Shown here: positions 11,160-24,700 of the stretch, one piece after another
How the letters are laid out: the number at the start of each line of letters is the position of its first letter
How positions within the stretch are numbered: position 1 is the stretch's first letter
NCBI GenBank assembly: GCA_030549495.1
Contig: JAUIRK010000014.1
Location: 434,001-498,000, forward strand
Source: Nectonema munidae
Lineage: Eukaryota > Nematomorpha > Nectonematoida > Nectonematidae
DNA length: 64,000 nt
Reading direction: 5' to 3'
Notes under the pieces: model-generated
Told to the model about the DNA's origin: nothing
The model's input: only the letters and a program-made list of their open reading frames with translations
Database searches by the model: none
Program-made: the position numbers and the translations under genes

Positions 11160-14100
11160 AAAAGCCTAGATGAAAGATTAAATGTTCACTCTAAATTAGT
11201 GCAGGGCATTCTGACCTTCAGTAACATTCAAATTGTCAACATATAAGATGAATATAAAATGCGAAAATTTCTGCTCGTTGTGCATTCCGCTTATAAAGAG
11301 TTTTCCATATGGGCCTCATGAGAGTTTTAGAGAGGAGTGGTGCTGTGGTGATATCAGATAAAGAAAAATATTTGTGAACTTTATGAAAAGCTGAGAAAGC
11401 TTTAGAAACTCTCATTGTAATATTTTTAGAAGAATCAAGTTTAGAGTTGATAGAACGCCTAAATCTTTTTGTGTGTCCACTTTTCTCAAATTATGAGCTC
11501 CAATGAAGAAGGATTGAGCATTTCGCGATTCAATTTGCAAGTGAGTACATTTATCCTGATTGAGCTTCATCAACCATCTATTGCACCAATGAAAAGAACT
11601 AACATATTTATTCGACACATTATAAATTTTGATGTCATCTGAAAACACTTTTATCTTGCTAGAGTGTAGAGTTCACTAAGTTTAAAAATTCATTCAGAAA
11701 AATGTTCAAAAAGAAGGGGTTCTAAGACAGCCCCTTTTGGGACACCACTGGTAACTAACTTTTCATGAGAATAATTTCCATTCATTACAACGATTTGTTT
11801 TATATCTTTAAGAAAAAGCACCGAAGTTTCCATGAATGCCGAATGATTCTAATTTTTCAGTCAAGTATTTATGCGATATAGTATCGAAAGCTTTGTTAAA
11901 ATTAAGGTATATTACATCAATTGTATCATTCAATTCCAGTAGATGAACTAAATCATTTTGAAACTCTAGAAGATTAGTTCTTGTAGATTTGCCATTCATG
12001 AATCCATGCTGATTCAAAGTTGGAAGTTATTTAAATGATACACTTTTTTCAGCTATAGCCTATAAATGACTCAAATACTTTACAAAAATTGGATTAAGGC
12101 TTATAGGTCTATAATTACAAGAAAGTTTTTTATCTTCTGATTTAAATATATAGGTATGATTAAAGCAGTCTTCTATATACATCCAAAAACTTTCTTTCCT
12201 CTAAAGACTTTTCAAAAAGGATTTTAACTCGAGTGGCTAGAACATCGCAAAGTTTACTGATAATAAAAGGATGAAGGTTATCAATACCAGGAGATTTAAA
12301 TTTATACAAATTTTTTAACTTTGCGCATATTGTGTCACCATTAAAATTATTACAGTCAATTGAAGTATTTAGTTGGGGAAGGAAACATTGTTATTATAAG
12401 TATACTGATTCGAGAAGACTGAACTACAGCATTCACTAAACACATTTTCTATTATAATATCAGTCTTCGTAGGTGATTCATTGGGTACAGTTAATTCAGT
12501 AAAAGTATTAGTTTTTCTTTTTTGATTTATGTAAGACCAATTTTTTTTTGAATTTTGATTATAGTTTCTTCTAATGAGAGATCTATGCTTTACGCGTTTT
12601 ATTTCTTGTTTGATAAAATTTGACTTTTTCTATTGAGAATTTTAATCCTGTTTCTAATATAGTCGTCAAATTTTCTATTTCTGTTTCTCGGAGGAATATA
12701 TTTTTCTATAAGGGGATAAAGTTTACCTATGAAAAAAGAATAGAATTATCGACATTGAAACATTTTACAGCATGGCAGTCAAATTTTGACACAAAAATTA
12801 ATCACTTCATATTTCCCAGCCTGAAGATTATACTTTTTAGTGAAAGAGGCAGTGTTACTAGTGTTTATTAAAATGTTTAAGCTGATACATAAATGATCAC
12901 TATTAACGAGAGGAGATGTAAATCTCAGACTTGAAATTAAATCACGAACATTAGTAATAATCAGTAAGTCAAGAATTGAATGCCCACCTGAATTTCCATT
13001 TCTAGTTCTTTTGGAGACCTGGTGAGAAAAACACTTTTCCTGCAAGAAATTAAAGAATTTTTAATGTTTACGAATAGTACAATGGTGTGAAGTCCAAACA
13101 ATCTCAGGCAATTAAAATCTCCTAGAACTATAACGTTACTTTTTGAAAAATTAGAAGGAAGTAAATTTAGAAGAGTAATTATTTCATCCAAAGAATCAAG
13201 AAAAATTGTATTAGGGCTTCATTATATGCAGAAAAAGATTAGTTCTTTATTAAAAATAATAGTTTTAAGGTCAGGTGTTCAATAAACCTAGGAGTCAAAA
13301 AATCGATGATTTTTTACCCAACTAAAATATAATTCCTCTTATATTCATTGAAAAATTCGAATTGGTGCAGAAATTATGAACAGTTTCAAAACCTTTTAAT
13401 TGATAAAGAGTAGGATTAATCACACTAGACTTCTTTTTTGAAAGAACTTCTGTCAATCAAGCAACTATAAACTTATTATCTAGAATATAAGACAATTCAT
13501 CTATTTTGCTGAGTAATTGATTAGCGTTTGTATAAAAAATAGATATAGTACACTATAGAGTAAATGCTTCTTACTAAATTACGCATGGAATTTGAATAGA
13601 TGTCAATAGTGTAACGTCTGTGTCCACTTGTTTCATTACTTTTTTCTCTATAATTTTCAAATCTTTTAAAATGTCACCCAAGACTACATACTTAAATGAA
13701 TTATCATTTTTGTCTAGGTTTTTTGCATTTGCTTCAAGCTTCAGGGATTAATCGCATCCCTTTCTACGGGATTGAAATCTTTGCAAACGAAGATTTCCTT
13801 GAATTTGCCAGAAACCTTTATTAAACTGAAAAGGGCACTTTTTACTGACAATTTACTATTTAAGTTTTCATAAATAATTCTAATTGGCCTTCTGGATAAC
13901 GAACAATCAGAGACTTTCTACCCAATCTAATAATTTTTTAACTTTCGAATTCTTTCACCATTGTCGTATTCAGCAAACTCATGAATAATGTGATTCATCT
14001 TTCTCCTCTCCTTGTCCAACTCCTGAACACACTCGTCATCCAGAGCTTCTTTTATAATTTTTTTAAAACCAGGAATAACTTCCATATTTTCAATAATGTT

Positions 14101-14430
14101 TTTACTAACAGATTTATTGGATTCTTCATTAATTTTGAGATTAACATCATGTACATAGATATTGTGGCTCTTTATTTCTTGAACATTTGCGTGCTATGTA
14201 ATACTTTCAAACAAAGAATCAATTTTTTTTTAGAAAAGTCTGTCTGCAAGGCTCTAACGTCACCTTCATTCTTTTTCCTAAAAATTTGAATTTCCTGAGA
14301 CATAAGATCTATAGTTTTCTTCACAGTTATAGAGTCATTCTTAGAGCAAGTATTACAAAACCAACAAATTCTCGAGCTTACGAATAGTACAATGGTATGA
14401 AGTATAGAACAAAATATTAACAACCTTTTA
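11160..14430 (-). mobile_element. Degenerate CR1-like LINE (ORF1 remnant, endonuclease, reverse transcriptase)
   Basis: Read on the minus strand. At 14423-14172 lies an ORF1-like piece with WFCNTCSKN and a helical SQEIQIFRKKNEGDVRALQ stretch. Endonuclease follows at 13191-12779 with VIVLGDFN, then TRNGN, ILDLLIITN and LVNSDHLCISLNILIN. Reverse transcriptase lies at 12017-11412: YLNFNKAFDTISHKYL (catalytic box A), then VFSDDIKIY (the DD of the active site, here FSDD) and CNRWLMKLNQDKCTHLQI, KDLGVL. The C-terminal part continues to about 11240 (SKAFSAFHKVHKYFSLSD). Multiple frameshifts and stops make it inactive. Order and motifs fit the CR1/L2 group; the copy at 40.1-41.3 kb belongs to the same or a sister family. 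Confidence 0.8.
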
Positions 14431-14447
14431 AAATAAGAGAGGAATAA

Positions 14448-14644
14448 GTTGGTTGGTTGGTTGGTTGGTTGGAGATATCAAAGCACTTTCAGCCGTAGGC
14501 TATATGCTCGCATTATGCTTAAGATGATTAATAATCGTTTTTGTGAAGATGTTTTTAAGAGTTGAGACTGGGAGCCTTGGGGATCGAACCCCTGACCTTC
14601 AACTGTTAAGCTGAGAGCTACACCCTAACAACCATTGAGGCTCG
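14448..14644 (-). mobile_element. tRNA-derived SINE with 11-bp target duplication
   Basis: On the minus strand the element opens with a tRNA-like head (GTGTAGCTC A-box-like, GGGGTTCGATCCCC B-box at about 14582-14595). An unrelated body follows, and the tail is (CCAA)n, seen on the plus strand as TTGG repeated six times at 14448-14473. The direct repeat GAGAGGAATAA flanks it exactly at 14437-14447 and 14645-14655. The intact duplication and tail indicate a fairly recent insertion, just beyond the 5' end of the LINE remnant. It is not a functional tRNA: the acceptor stem does not pair and no mature 3' end is present. Confidence 0.85.
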
Positions 14645-14655
14645 GAGAGGAATAA

Positions 14656-15400
14656 TTTGCATAATAATTAAAAGTTTTACTTTTAGGAAAATAATAAATA
14701 TTGTTTAGAATTATAAAAGAAGTAAACGCCCGCAGATAAGAAATTGCAAATAGCAACTTATTGAAAATATCAAAAATTTAGGAAAATATAGTAAAAGGAA
14801 TGGACAAACAATTTGTTCAAATAACAAAAATTCTAAAAAAATTTTTTTACATTTTTATAAATAATATTCTGGAGGTTTTTAAAAACTTTTAAAAATTTAA
14901 GAGGGGTATTGAAATTTTTTTTAAAAATAAAGTAAAGTAGAAAACAAAAATGTAACCTACTTTATGCAAAATATTAAAATTTGAAAAAAAAATTCAGAGG
15001 TTTTATTAATTCAAAGTTATTTTTCGGAAAGAACAAAATTAATTAATGAATCAACAAAAAAAAGGTTGCATATAAAGTAAATATTTTAATTTATAAAAAT
15101 CATTATAAATAAGAGTCAAAGTTAATAGAGAATCTTTTATATTTAGACGAATCAAATTTTCACACCTATACATGATTCAAAAGAAATATAAAAGATAATA
15201 CTTGATTAAACTAATTTTAGGTTTGCATCATATGCACACATATTTACTTTAACATAACACATTTACCATTTTGCTCATATCCAAACTTTTTCCATTTCAA
15301 TTAGGTAAACTATAAAGCAAATCGTTTTTATTTATAGTGCGATTAAAATATAAATATTACTTTGCTTTCACTTTTGTAAATGACAAAAATCTCTTTTACA
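14656..15400. other. Spacer downstream of Lim1
   Basis: AT-rich, no coding frame or repeat recognised. It lies 3' of the Lim1 stop codon. Confidence 0.4.
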
Positions 15401-15406
15401 TTTATT
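15401..15406 (-). terminator. Candidate Lim1 polyadenylation signal
   Basis: AATAAA on the minus strand, about 95 bp past the Lim1 stop codon at 15500. It is the first good hexamer after the stop. Such hexamers are common in sequence this AT-rich, so use is inferred. Confidence 0.4.
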
Positions 15407-15499
15407 TTAGAGTATTACAACACTGAAATTTTACACATCCAAAAATAAACGTCTTTATGTGGCATCATCTTTGGCTTGCTTTTTGGTAGAAGTGCCGCG

Positions 15500-15792
15500 T
15501 TACCATATGGAGTCGACAAGAGATAGGCTTGCTCTCGAGTTAAAAACGGCTTCCATTGACGCCACACCATCTTGTTGTATGTACGAAGAAATGGAATCTG
15601 AGCAGGGGTTCGACTGTAAGCTTTCGATATTATTAAAATTATTATTAAGGTTACTGTTAGAACTTTCAAGAATATGACAGGAAGAATCTTCGTCTTTGTG
15701 GCATGGAGAATGCTTTAATGAAGAGTTAGTGAATGAGGGATCTGGATACACGTTCAGTGAATTTTGAGATCCAGGAGTTAATATTTTTCTTC
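15500..15792 (-). CDS. Lim1: Lim1 exon 5: C-terminal tail and stop
   Basis: Residues 284-380 and TAA at 15502-15500. It reads [20 protein letters not shown], then a Ser/Asn-rich stretch ([16 protein letters not shown]), and finishes [10 protein letters not shown] to LVDSIW. A terminal hydrophobic-Trp end matches the Lhx1/5 carboxyl terminus (AVW in vertebrates). The acceptor TGCGTAG at 15793 lacks a good pyrimidine tract. It is chosen because an upstream in-frame stop lies just beyond it and it completes Gly284 with the single base left by exon 4. An overlapping frame at 15415-15669 is a shadow. Confidence 0.85.
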
Positions 15793-18700
15793 CTACGCAT
15801 TAAATTAGGCGTTAAGAAAATTTAAACTTTGAAATACTAGTAAAGAAACTACGCAATCTGATAACTTCTTCGTATTTTGAAATAATGATTTAAAACTTTG
15901 ATTGCCAACTTGGCTCACATTAAAATAAATCCTATTTACAACCGAACCCATGCAGTGGGCCTACTGACAAATTGCTCGCATTGAAAAAATAGGGATATGT
16001 TTAAGAACGTTTTTAACTTTTTATAAGACATATAGGGATGAGAGATAATGATGAGTTGTATTGTAGGATAAGGCTAAATACATAACGCTACATGAAATAA
16101 ATCAAACAATAGACGTAAGAAAACTGTGGGGAGCACTCACAACTACAGCCAAAAAGTTGCATAGTTTTTGTTAAAAAATTCACGTACTTTATAGTTAATT
16201 TCGTAAGTTTGATTTGAGTTAAAATTTGCATTTCTTTAAATTTATTTTATATCCCTCAAATGTCTCATGGTGTGGAACATTGCAAATATTTCTAAGAGAT
16301 ATCTTTTCATACCAAAATCTGTTTCTTCCTTGGGCTTCACGTTGTACCTTAAGATTTTTCATTTAACACGAACCTCAAGGATACTTGAAAATTTTTAATG
16401 GTGAATGCCGATTTTTAGATAAACTTGCAAAAAAATATATAGTCGTAAATACCATTTGTTTCAATTTGACAGGATTTTGAAGGATATTACAGCAAAACTT
16501 AACATTATTATGTTTGTTTAACATCATTGTCACTATATATTTTAACTGCAAATCTATAAATCACAATATATATTCTAATTAACTTACTAACCACCTAACT
16601 AATTAAATAAATAATGAACTAACCTATCCACTAACTAAGAAAAATTTACTAACCATCTAAACAATGAGCAAAATAACTAACCTTAGATTTGTGACTCCTT
16701 TGAACAGTATTTAAGAAGTGCGAAACTTTGTAACTCCTTTCATTAGTGACTCCTTTGAACATTATAGAAATGACAAATTTTGTCCCTCCTTTGATTTCTC
16801 AATCTTTTAAGCGCAACCCGAAACATGTTAGTATCGAATGGAATTCTAAGAAAGAACACATACGATTTTCCATATAAGTTTGGGGATTTTGTGAAGATTC
16901 TTGAGATATGATTGGCAAATTGGATAAGTAGTCTCTGAAACTTTGTCTGTTTGAGTATGGAAAATCAGGAGAAAAGCTTTGCTCTATAAAAATATTAATT
17001 TTTTTTTAAATGTATGCAATACAATGACTAGTATTTGAAGTCATTATGAAAAATAGGGATATTATTATAGATCAAAAGTCAAAATGGTATATTTTTACTG
17101 ATTGTAATACAACCTTTTTCTGACTGAATTTAAAAATATCACTTTTCTTTAAGCATTTAGAATTGCAGAGAAGGCACTGATCGATCCAGATGGGGCCACC
17201 TGGGCCTAGGCCCCTCCTATAAAGGATGGCTTTAGAAATTCCCCTTACTGATTTTGCTCTTTCCTAAAGCATCAAGACTTGCATGGTAGTATTTTACTAG
17301 TATTTTTAAAGTTGCCCCCTATGGTTAATTTCTACATCCGCCACTGAATCAAGGTATTTAAAGTACTATAAGTGAGCTTTTACTTTTGATGCAAATGTTG
17401 ACTTAATTTTCGCGTAGTAATTCTAATAATATTGTTTTAGACCAGGGGTAGCCCTTGAATTCTTTTTATGTGGCTCGTACTCATATTAAAATTAAAAGAA
17501 ATTATTTAAGAATATATTTTTCTTACTCTTTTCAAACATAAGCTCAAAGACGTGACATTTTATCACGTTTTAAAAAAAATACAAATCATTTTATTCAAAA
17601 TTATTAAAAAAAAAACGTTTGAAATCATTCCAAATAACTGTGGATAATAACTGATAAATTATTTTTTTTGTCTAAAAACACAGAATTAAAAATAGGTATT
17701 TGCAATTTACTAATAACCTATTAAAATTTTCCTAAAACCCAATTTTATTGCGGCCTGCTAAACCCTTAGTAAGTAGACTAGAAAGCGCCTCCAAGCTCAA
17801 AATTATTGCAGACCCCTGTTAAACAAAGCTGAAAATGTTTTCCATTACAATCAGGTACATTTTTGTAAAATATAATTTTTTATGAATATTCTAATGAAAG
17901 TGGTGCGAACGAATACTTATATCTAAAAAGTACTACTCGTATTACGCAAGGATTTATCTTAAAGGATCTGAAGTACAAATATTCTTCCAAAAAAGCAAAC
18001 TAAATTAGATGGAACTTTACTTTGATTTGATTAAAAATTGAGAAGGGACAGGTAGCAATCGCTACATCTCCATCTCTGAATCCGCCACTGTTTACGAGCA
18101 GATAACGGAAAACATCCTTAACTCTCTAAGGATGAAAATATTCTAAGTTTAAGATAGTGACTAAAATATCCTATTTTATGCTTCAATAATGATACAGTGC
18201 ATTATTGAACTTTCAAAATACTCATAAGAGGAAATATTTTATCTTAGAACTAAATAGAATAAACACAGTAAAGTGAATATACTAAGTTTTATGCAAAGGG
18301 GAGTAAACGTTCTTTTTTTATACTTATGTGTTTTTACTCTTTGCAGCGTTTGCTATCTTTGGGATTTTATCTTGCATAAATTAATGTTATTTTTCACTTC
18401 ATACACGCCTGCTTGCTTAGCTTAAAAACGTCATTTTGATTTCGTGAGATATCATACAACACAAAGGAAAAGATTTTGATCGAAATCCATTCCTAAAATG
18501 TTGACGATTTATAGCTTGAATTTATTTTCATGACAGTTTATCATTTTACAAATCAGTATAAGTTTGAGGTATGTTTTTCTTATCTTTAACGGAAGCCAGT
18601 AAAACCCCAAAACTAATAGGGAAAGATATATTGTTCTTCCTCTTCAAAGTAGTAGGTTCTGCATTAAGTTTGCGATTACATTGATTAGCTCCAAAAATTT

Positions 18701-21700
18701 CTGATAACGAATGACTCAGCCGATAACGAAAGAGTTCAAAACAGCTAGTAATATTGATTATAACGAAAGGATTTGGAGATTTATTTTTTCCAATATTTTT
18801 TATTCATTCTATATGTAATAAAATTTACTAATAAATAACTTTGCTTATTGTTTTGGCTTATCTTATCACTAGGATTTTAAATGTAAAAAATATAAATAAT
18901 TTTGAACGGTGAATGTGTACAAATTCTATAATTCGAATTTAACTCATATTTTATTTTTATTAAAGTTTTAACAAATTCCCATTTTTTCTATTAAATTTAG
19001 GTATAGAAAATAATGTAGATTAAATATTTAGCGTAAAGAGTCTGAAATAAAGTCTCTCCAAAAATCAAATATTTTGATCAATTTAAGACTTGAATGCCAT
19101 CAATAACTATATGAATATAAAATGTTTTCACAGATTAAAACAACTTATCAATTATTTTGTTTATGTTTTATACAAAATGTATGTATATTTTGATACTGAT
19201 ATTCTTGATATTTAGTAAAGTAGATTACTGGATGTTTGTAACTAGCACAGACCAAAAATCTACTCTAACAATGTCTATTTCTATTAGCTATACTTTCCTT
19301 GTTAAATATAATTCACTGCTCTGAAGAATAAAAGGAAAAATTAGACAAATAAAGTTGAGAAAGCTGATAAAGTGATTGATATATTTCAAAAGTAGGTTTG
19401 ATGAAAAAATATATTAAAAAAACACATATTGGTGAATCATTTTGACAGTGAAGTGTGGTAATAGAACAGTTTTTATAAAAAAAAAAATAGCCATATTAGG
19501 CATGCTATGTTAAAAAATAAATCGAATACATCTACATTACCAATTAATTTGAACTAATTAACTAACTAGTGCAAAATTTTATTGTTATAAGGAAAAAGTA
19601 GGAAGGGAGTTTGAATAAAAGATACGTGTACCAAATGTATAGATTTCTGCTTATATACTCATTATGTTTTCTAATCCGTTTTTCAATATGCTTTCTTTCT
19701 TTGAGTTAACGTCGTGACCTGATTGGTTCATAAGATGAAGTTAAAATACTACGTCGCACACGTGCAAAAGTACTTAATGATTTAAATAATTGAATAAATC
19801 TCAACAAGGCGAGAAATAAGAGCATTAGACAGGATCCAATTACAATGATCTCAGCAGGAAGCTCTTTAGAGTAGTTGCATAAAGGGAGAACGCGCACAAA
19901 GATGCGCCACCAGGCATTGATTTCAAGCATACTTGCATGTTTTTTAAACGCTTTCCACGTAAAAAGACCTTTGCTGGGCGCAAAATATTGACGAGTAAAT
20001 TAGGCAAATTGTGTTCCACTCATTGCATAGATGCAAAATATAGCAGTCATGAGCTCTGTTTTTATATACAATTTGGTGCAAACGTGCTGTGAGCAATTAT
20101 TCCTCACTGTTTTCATTTCACATCCACGCTAATTGTGTTTTGATAGGCGAAAATACACGCTGTTTTAAATGTTCGCTTTTTATATCAATTTTGTAATAGA
20201 AGTATTTAGTTTGTAACAAAATTTTAAATGATTAATTATTATTGTAATATGTGAAAGAAATTAATAAAATGATATATTCAGTTTATATACGTAGCTAACG
20301 TTAATCAAAATCAATAAAAATGGTTGTTGAAAGAAAACGGGGATACTAAGCTTTATTGTTTGATTCAAAGTTTACCAAATATCGAGTCGTCAAGGCAATT
20401 TGGTCTTTCAGAAAAAGTTAATCAGCAAATTTATAATTAAAATTTTAGACAGTTGACCTATTTATTAAGTTTATTAGATAAAGTCAGTTAAAAGGTTATT
20501 TATTTAGCTATTACCGTTATAGATATTTGTTGATCAAAATAATATGAATATTTTTTTGAATCGATTTACGTCACTACATAGGAGAATCAGACTCTCTTAG
20601 GTTTCTTTCTACTCTCACTATGCTACACGCTGTTTGTGAAATTGCTTATTTCAATAAGTATTAAAATTTTTTTATAACTAGTTGGTAATCTGGAAATATT
20701 AAATTTATATAAATAATTTGATTAAAAAATCCTTTATAAAATTTGTTATTTATACATTTAAAATTTTTTAATTCAAATACAATTCTAAAAATTGCTAGTA
20801 AACACTAGTAGTTACGCTTTCTCCTACTAGATTAAACGTATTTACTAAGAGAAATCAGGAATAATACCTTGATAAAATGTTTTTGTAACAGTTACTAACT
20901 TGACTAATAAAGTAAAGGTTAATGTTAGTAAATTTAGCTTGATCAATTTAATCAGCTAAGTGGCAATTAGCTTTTAAGCACAGTTGATATTTTCTAATTT
21001 TTAAAGTAAGCCCTCTTTTCTAACATTTTTTTGATTTACAAATTAATAATAAATGATTAACTATGTACTATATTGATAAAAAGTATCATATTAATAACTA
21101 GATGGGCGCCACTATTTACGGAAATCCCATGTAATTCGAGGAATTTCCTCGAAATTAGGCTGTATTTTTGAAAATGTTCATTAAATTGATGAAAATGTGC
21201 TTTAACTGATAAATTTATTTATGGAAACATGGAAAAATTCTATTTTGAATTTAAAAATGGTATCATTTTTATCTTTTTGAATTTTAAAATTTTTTTTTAA
21301 CTCAACTCACCATTTGATTCAACTACATAGAATACTAAATACTATGTTAACACATTATAACCTATCGAGAGGTGATAGATTTATATACTGACTTTATTAT
21401 AAATCACACACTCTTTCTATGCATCAGAATAATTTTTCACATGCATCTTTAGATACTATTATATATATGTATGTACTTCAGTATAAGTAGTATGCATTTT
21501 TACTATATTCTGTATAGATGGGTCAGGAGAAGATATGAAGATTTATCTCGAAAAGAATATCTCTTATCAGAATTTGCCATCTATGTGCGTGCTTTTCGCC
21601 ATATTCTCTCAAATTTGATCGATGGCAAATGTAAAGATAATTTCAATACTACTCATATATATTCTTCTATATATACGTTGGTTTATGTATATAAATGTGT

Positions 21701-24700
21701 TATATAACAAACTGAAGTAAAAAAAGTCAATACTTCTCTACACTCATTCCCTTATCAAAGGGTTGAATAGTAGATATGAAAGGAAGAAATATGTATAGAA
21801 AAGCAGGCGAAGTCTCGATCAATTTTTCCTTTGTATTTCGTCATCTGTGTTATGTGATAAGATAGATGAAAATAAAAATAGATATACGACGATACATATA
21901 TCCGAACAACACGCAGACACACTCGCTTTGTAATTTGATTGGTTGTGAACTGTGTAATCGATATAAAATAAATGAAACTATTTCCTATACACTTGATAAT
22001 ACTTGTGCTGATAAAAAAATAAAATTTTCTATATGTTAAAGTCTGTAATGACTTTTTAATTTTCTGAACTTTCTTTTTCTCAAAAATTGACCGAACTATT
22101 TGATGTTCAGGCTGAAGCTATGAAAAATGAGGGATATGAAAATATGTGGTGTAAAGTGTGCAGGTTTCTTGCCCTTTGATGTAAAATGGGTCACCGAAAT
22201 AAATTCGCTTGCTATAAGCTATATACAATTTCATTCACAACGAAAAGTAGATGATTCATTTTTGGAAACTGATGCTTGAAATGTTAAGTGGAAAGAAATA
22301 ATTTCTCTTTGTCTTCTTATGATCGCTCTGATTAAAATATAACGTTATTTTATATGAAAATTTAGAGTTATTAGCGCTTTCAGTTGTTTCAGGCTGCATG
22401 CGACACTAGCCAGTCATGTAGCATAAATCGCACCATTTAAGTTATATACAATTCATTGAAAAAGATAAGCAGATGTTTACTTTTCAAAAATTCGGGGGTG
22501 TTTAATTTGCTTCTTTTATATAATTTTTAAAACCACAAAATTTCATAATGGTTTACGCATGAACTTTATACATTTTGAAAGGAAGAAGTCAATGTATTTT
22601 GAAAGAAGAAGAGCAAGGTCAATTCTTTAAAAATAACAAATATAATGTATAAAGAAAAATAAACACCTAAAGTTATTGTGAAAATACATTTTATCTTAAG
22701 AGTTATTCAAGAGAATCAAAAGAAAAAAGTTATATCAATATTTTTTAACAGAGCTATAATTTACAGAAAAGTAAAAAATATAATTTAATTGAAATAGCAA
22801 AAATTTTTGTTTCAATGATACTCTCAAATATTTTAGTAGACATTTGAGGTAAATCTTAGTTTTATTTATCTTCATTTAGATATATATTTAATTGCATTTT
22901 GATCAATCGGAATTCTTAGGTAAAGAAAATAATGTTTCATTTTTTTTTAATTGATTTAGGTTTCAGGGGTTTCCAACCTTTTTTGAATATCGCACTCCTT
23001 TGGTGATTTCAAGTGTCGGGTGGAAGACCTTATATTTTGGTGGAAAGAAATGTATTTTGTGTAAAACGCATCTTTTACCATAATACCTGGAGTAAATCAT
23101 CTCTTTTTAAAAATGTCCATTTTTATATAAGGATATTTTAAAAGGAATGAATGGTGGTAATATATTTATCAGTCAAAATATTTAAAACTAAATATTCTCT
23201 ATCTAAATTGACACATCTATGAGGAATAAATAAACACGATTTACAAAGCAATTTTGGAATAAAGAAAAAAGTATAAAAAAGTTTATGACCATGAATAGTA
23301 AAGATGGTAATCCTAAGTATTCAAGAAAATTAAATTCCGATTCAAACGAAGTTTGTAATATGTAGGCAGGAGAAGATCTAAAAAAATTTACTGACGATCG
23401 ATTTTATAAAATTTTTTTGTAAAATGAACTTTTCTGAATATAATCTAAATAAGAAGGCAAAGTTAATGCATGCTTATCTCTAGTATTTGGCAATAAATAT
23501 TTACTCATGTCACATCTTACAGGTGTGAAGTACAACTCATCTTTAAGAAAATGAAACTACATTTGAGAGCAATGTTGCTTCAAAGATTTCATAAATGTGC
23601 TCTAAGGATCTAAAATGTGAAAACTTTTAGAAAGAAGACAAAAATCTCACAAATTTCTTTTAAATTTCACTGCTCATATTTTTTAAATCACAACGTAAAA
23701 TTTCTTTTTCAATAAGTATTAAAAAAATATAAATAAAATGAACGATTCTAAACTTAAAATCAATATATTTTTTATATGTATAGCATTTTCACTTCAAATT
23801 CGCCCTGTTTTAGTTTAAGTTTGTCTATTTTAATGTTATTTCGTCTTTTTCTACCGTAAACTCATCTTTTTTATATTCAACTTGAAGAAAAATTGCTAAA
23901 TATGTGCCGAACGTTTATATAATACATTGAACAAAATTTATTACCCCAAAAGCTAAGTAAACTTAAAATTTGAATAAGGAATTAAAATTTCGCTAGAGGG
24001 TAAAATAAAATAACGACATATTTTATTTGCGTTCAAGCTTTTTTTACATGAAAAGTGTAGATTTGGTTAAAAAAGTTTACCCTGGTAGTAGGCAAATTCA
24101 TTGGATGGTAGGACGTCAGTGGCATCTGATAATTCACTCGCTTCATCACTACCAGTGTTGACTCCAGATCTAAGGATTCGCATGCGCCTTGAATGCCGGA
24201 AAAAATGCCTTCTCGCGCCCAACACCGATAACTGCTTCATTCGCCTCTCTTTTGATCTTCTGTTTTGGAACCAAACCTAAAAAAAGTTTCGTACAGACAC
24301 TCACAAAGTCTTTATATGCCATATATTACTGCTTCGAAAAGGATGGTCAACGGCCAAGTCTTGTTTTGAAATGATGTAAAGAGCGTTAAGGAAGCATAAT
24401 AATGAAAGTGTAATATTTATAGCCATATACAAAATTATTGTTAAAAAAAGTATGTTAAAGTATATTAATTGTTAAGCTATTTATGTTTTGATCAGCACAA
24501 AAATGTCAATTTCGCATCACTTGATGGATAACATTTTTACACGTTCGGATTTTTTACTATGGACCTTAGTATATGACTTATTGCGCAATTATTTTTCCTG
24601 TAAGAATGAAGATGTTTTCTTTAATAAGATTTTAAACACTTCAAGATAACCTTAATCAAATTTCTAAAAAAATTCTTAGTTAGTTTAACTTCTTCAAGTA

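Noticed and set aside
14570-14645. Possible functional tRNA gene (GGTTCGATCCC)
   Set aside because: The B-box is good, but the acceptor stem does not pair, and the sequence continues into a SINE body and tail with a target duplication.
15415-15669. Frame with an apparent hydrophobic signal peptide ([13 protein letters not shown])
   Set aside because: It overlaps Lim1 exon 5 in another frame. The hydrophobic run is a shadow of the Ser/Asn-rich codons.
19706-19930. Frame considered as an extra Lim1 exon in intron 4
   Set aside because: Phase 1 at exon 4 and exon 5 already joins, and the peptide, with a hydrophobic run, has no resemblance to Lhx1/5 tails.
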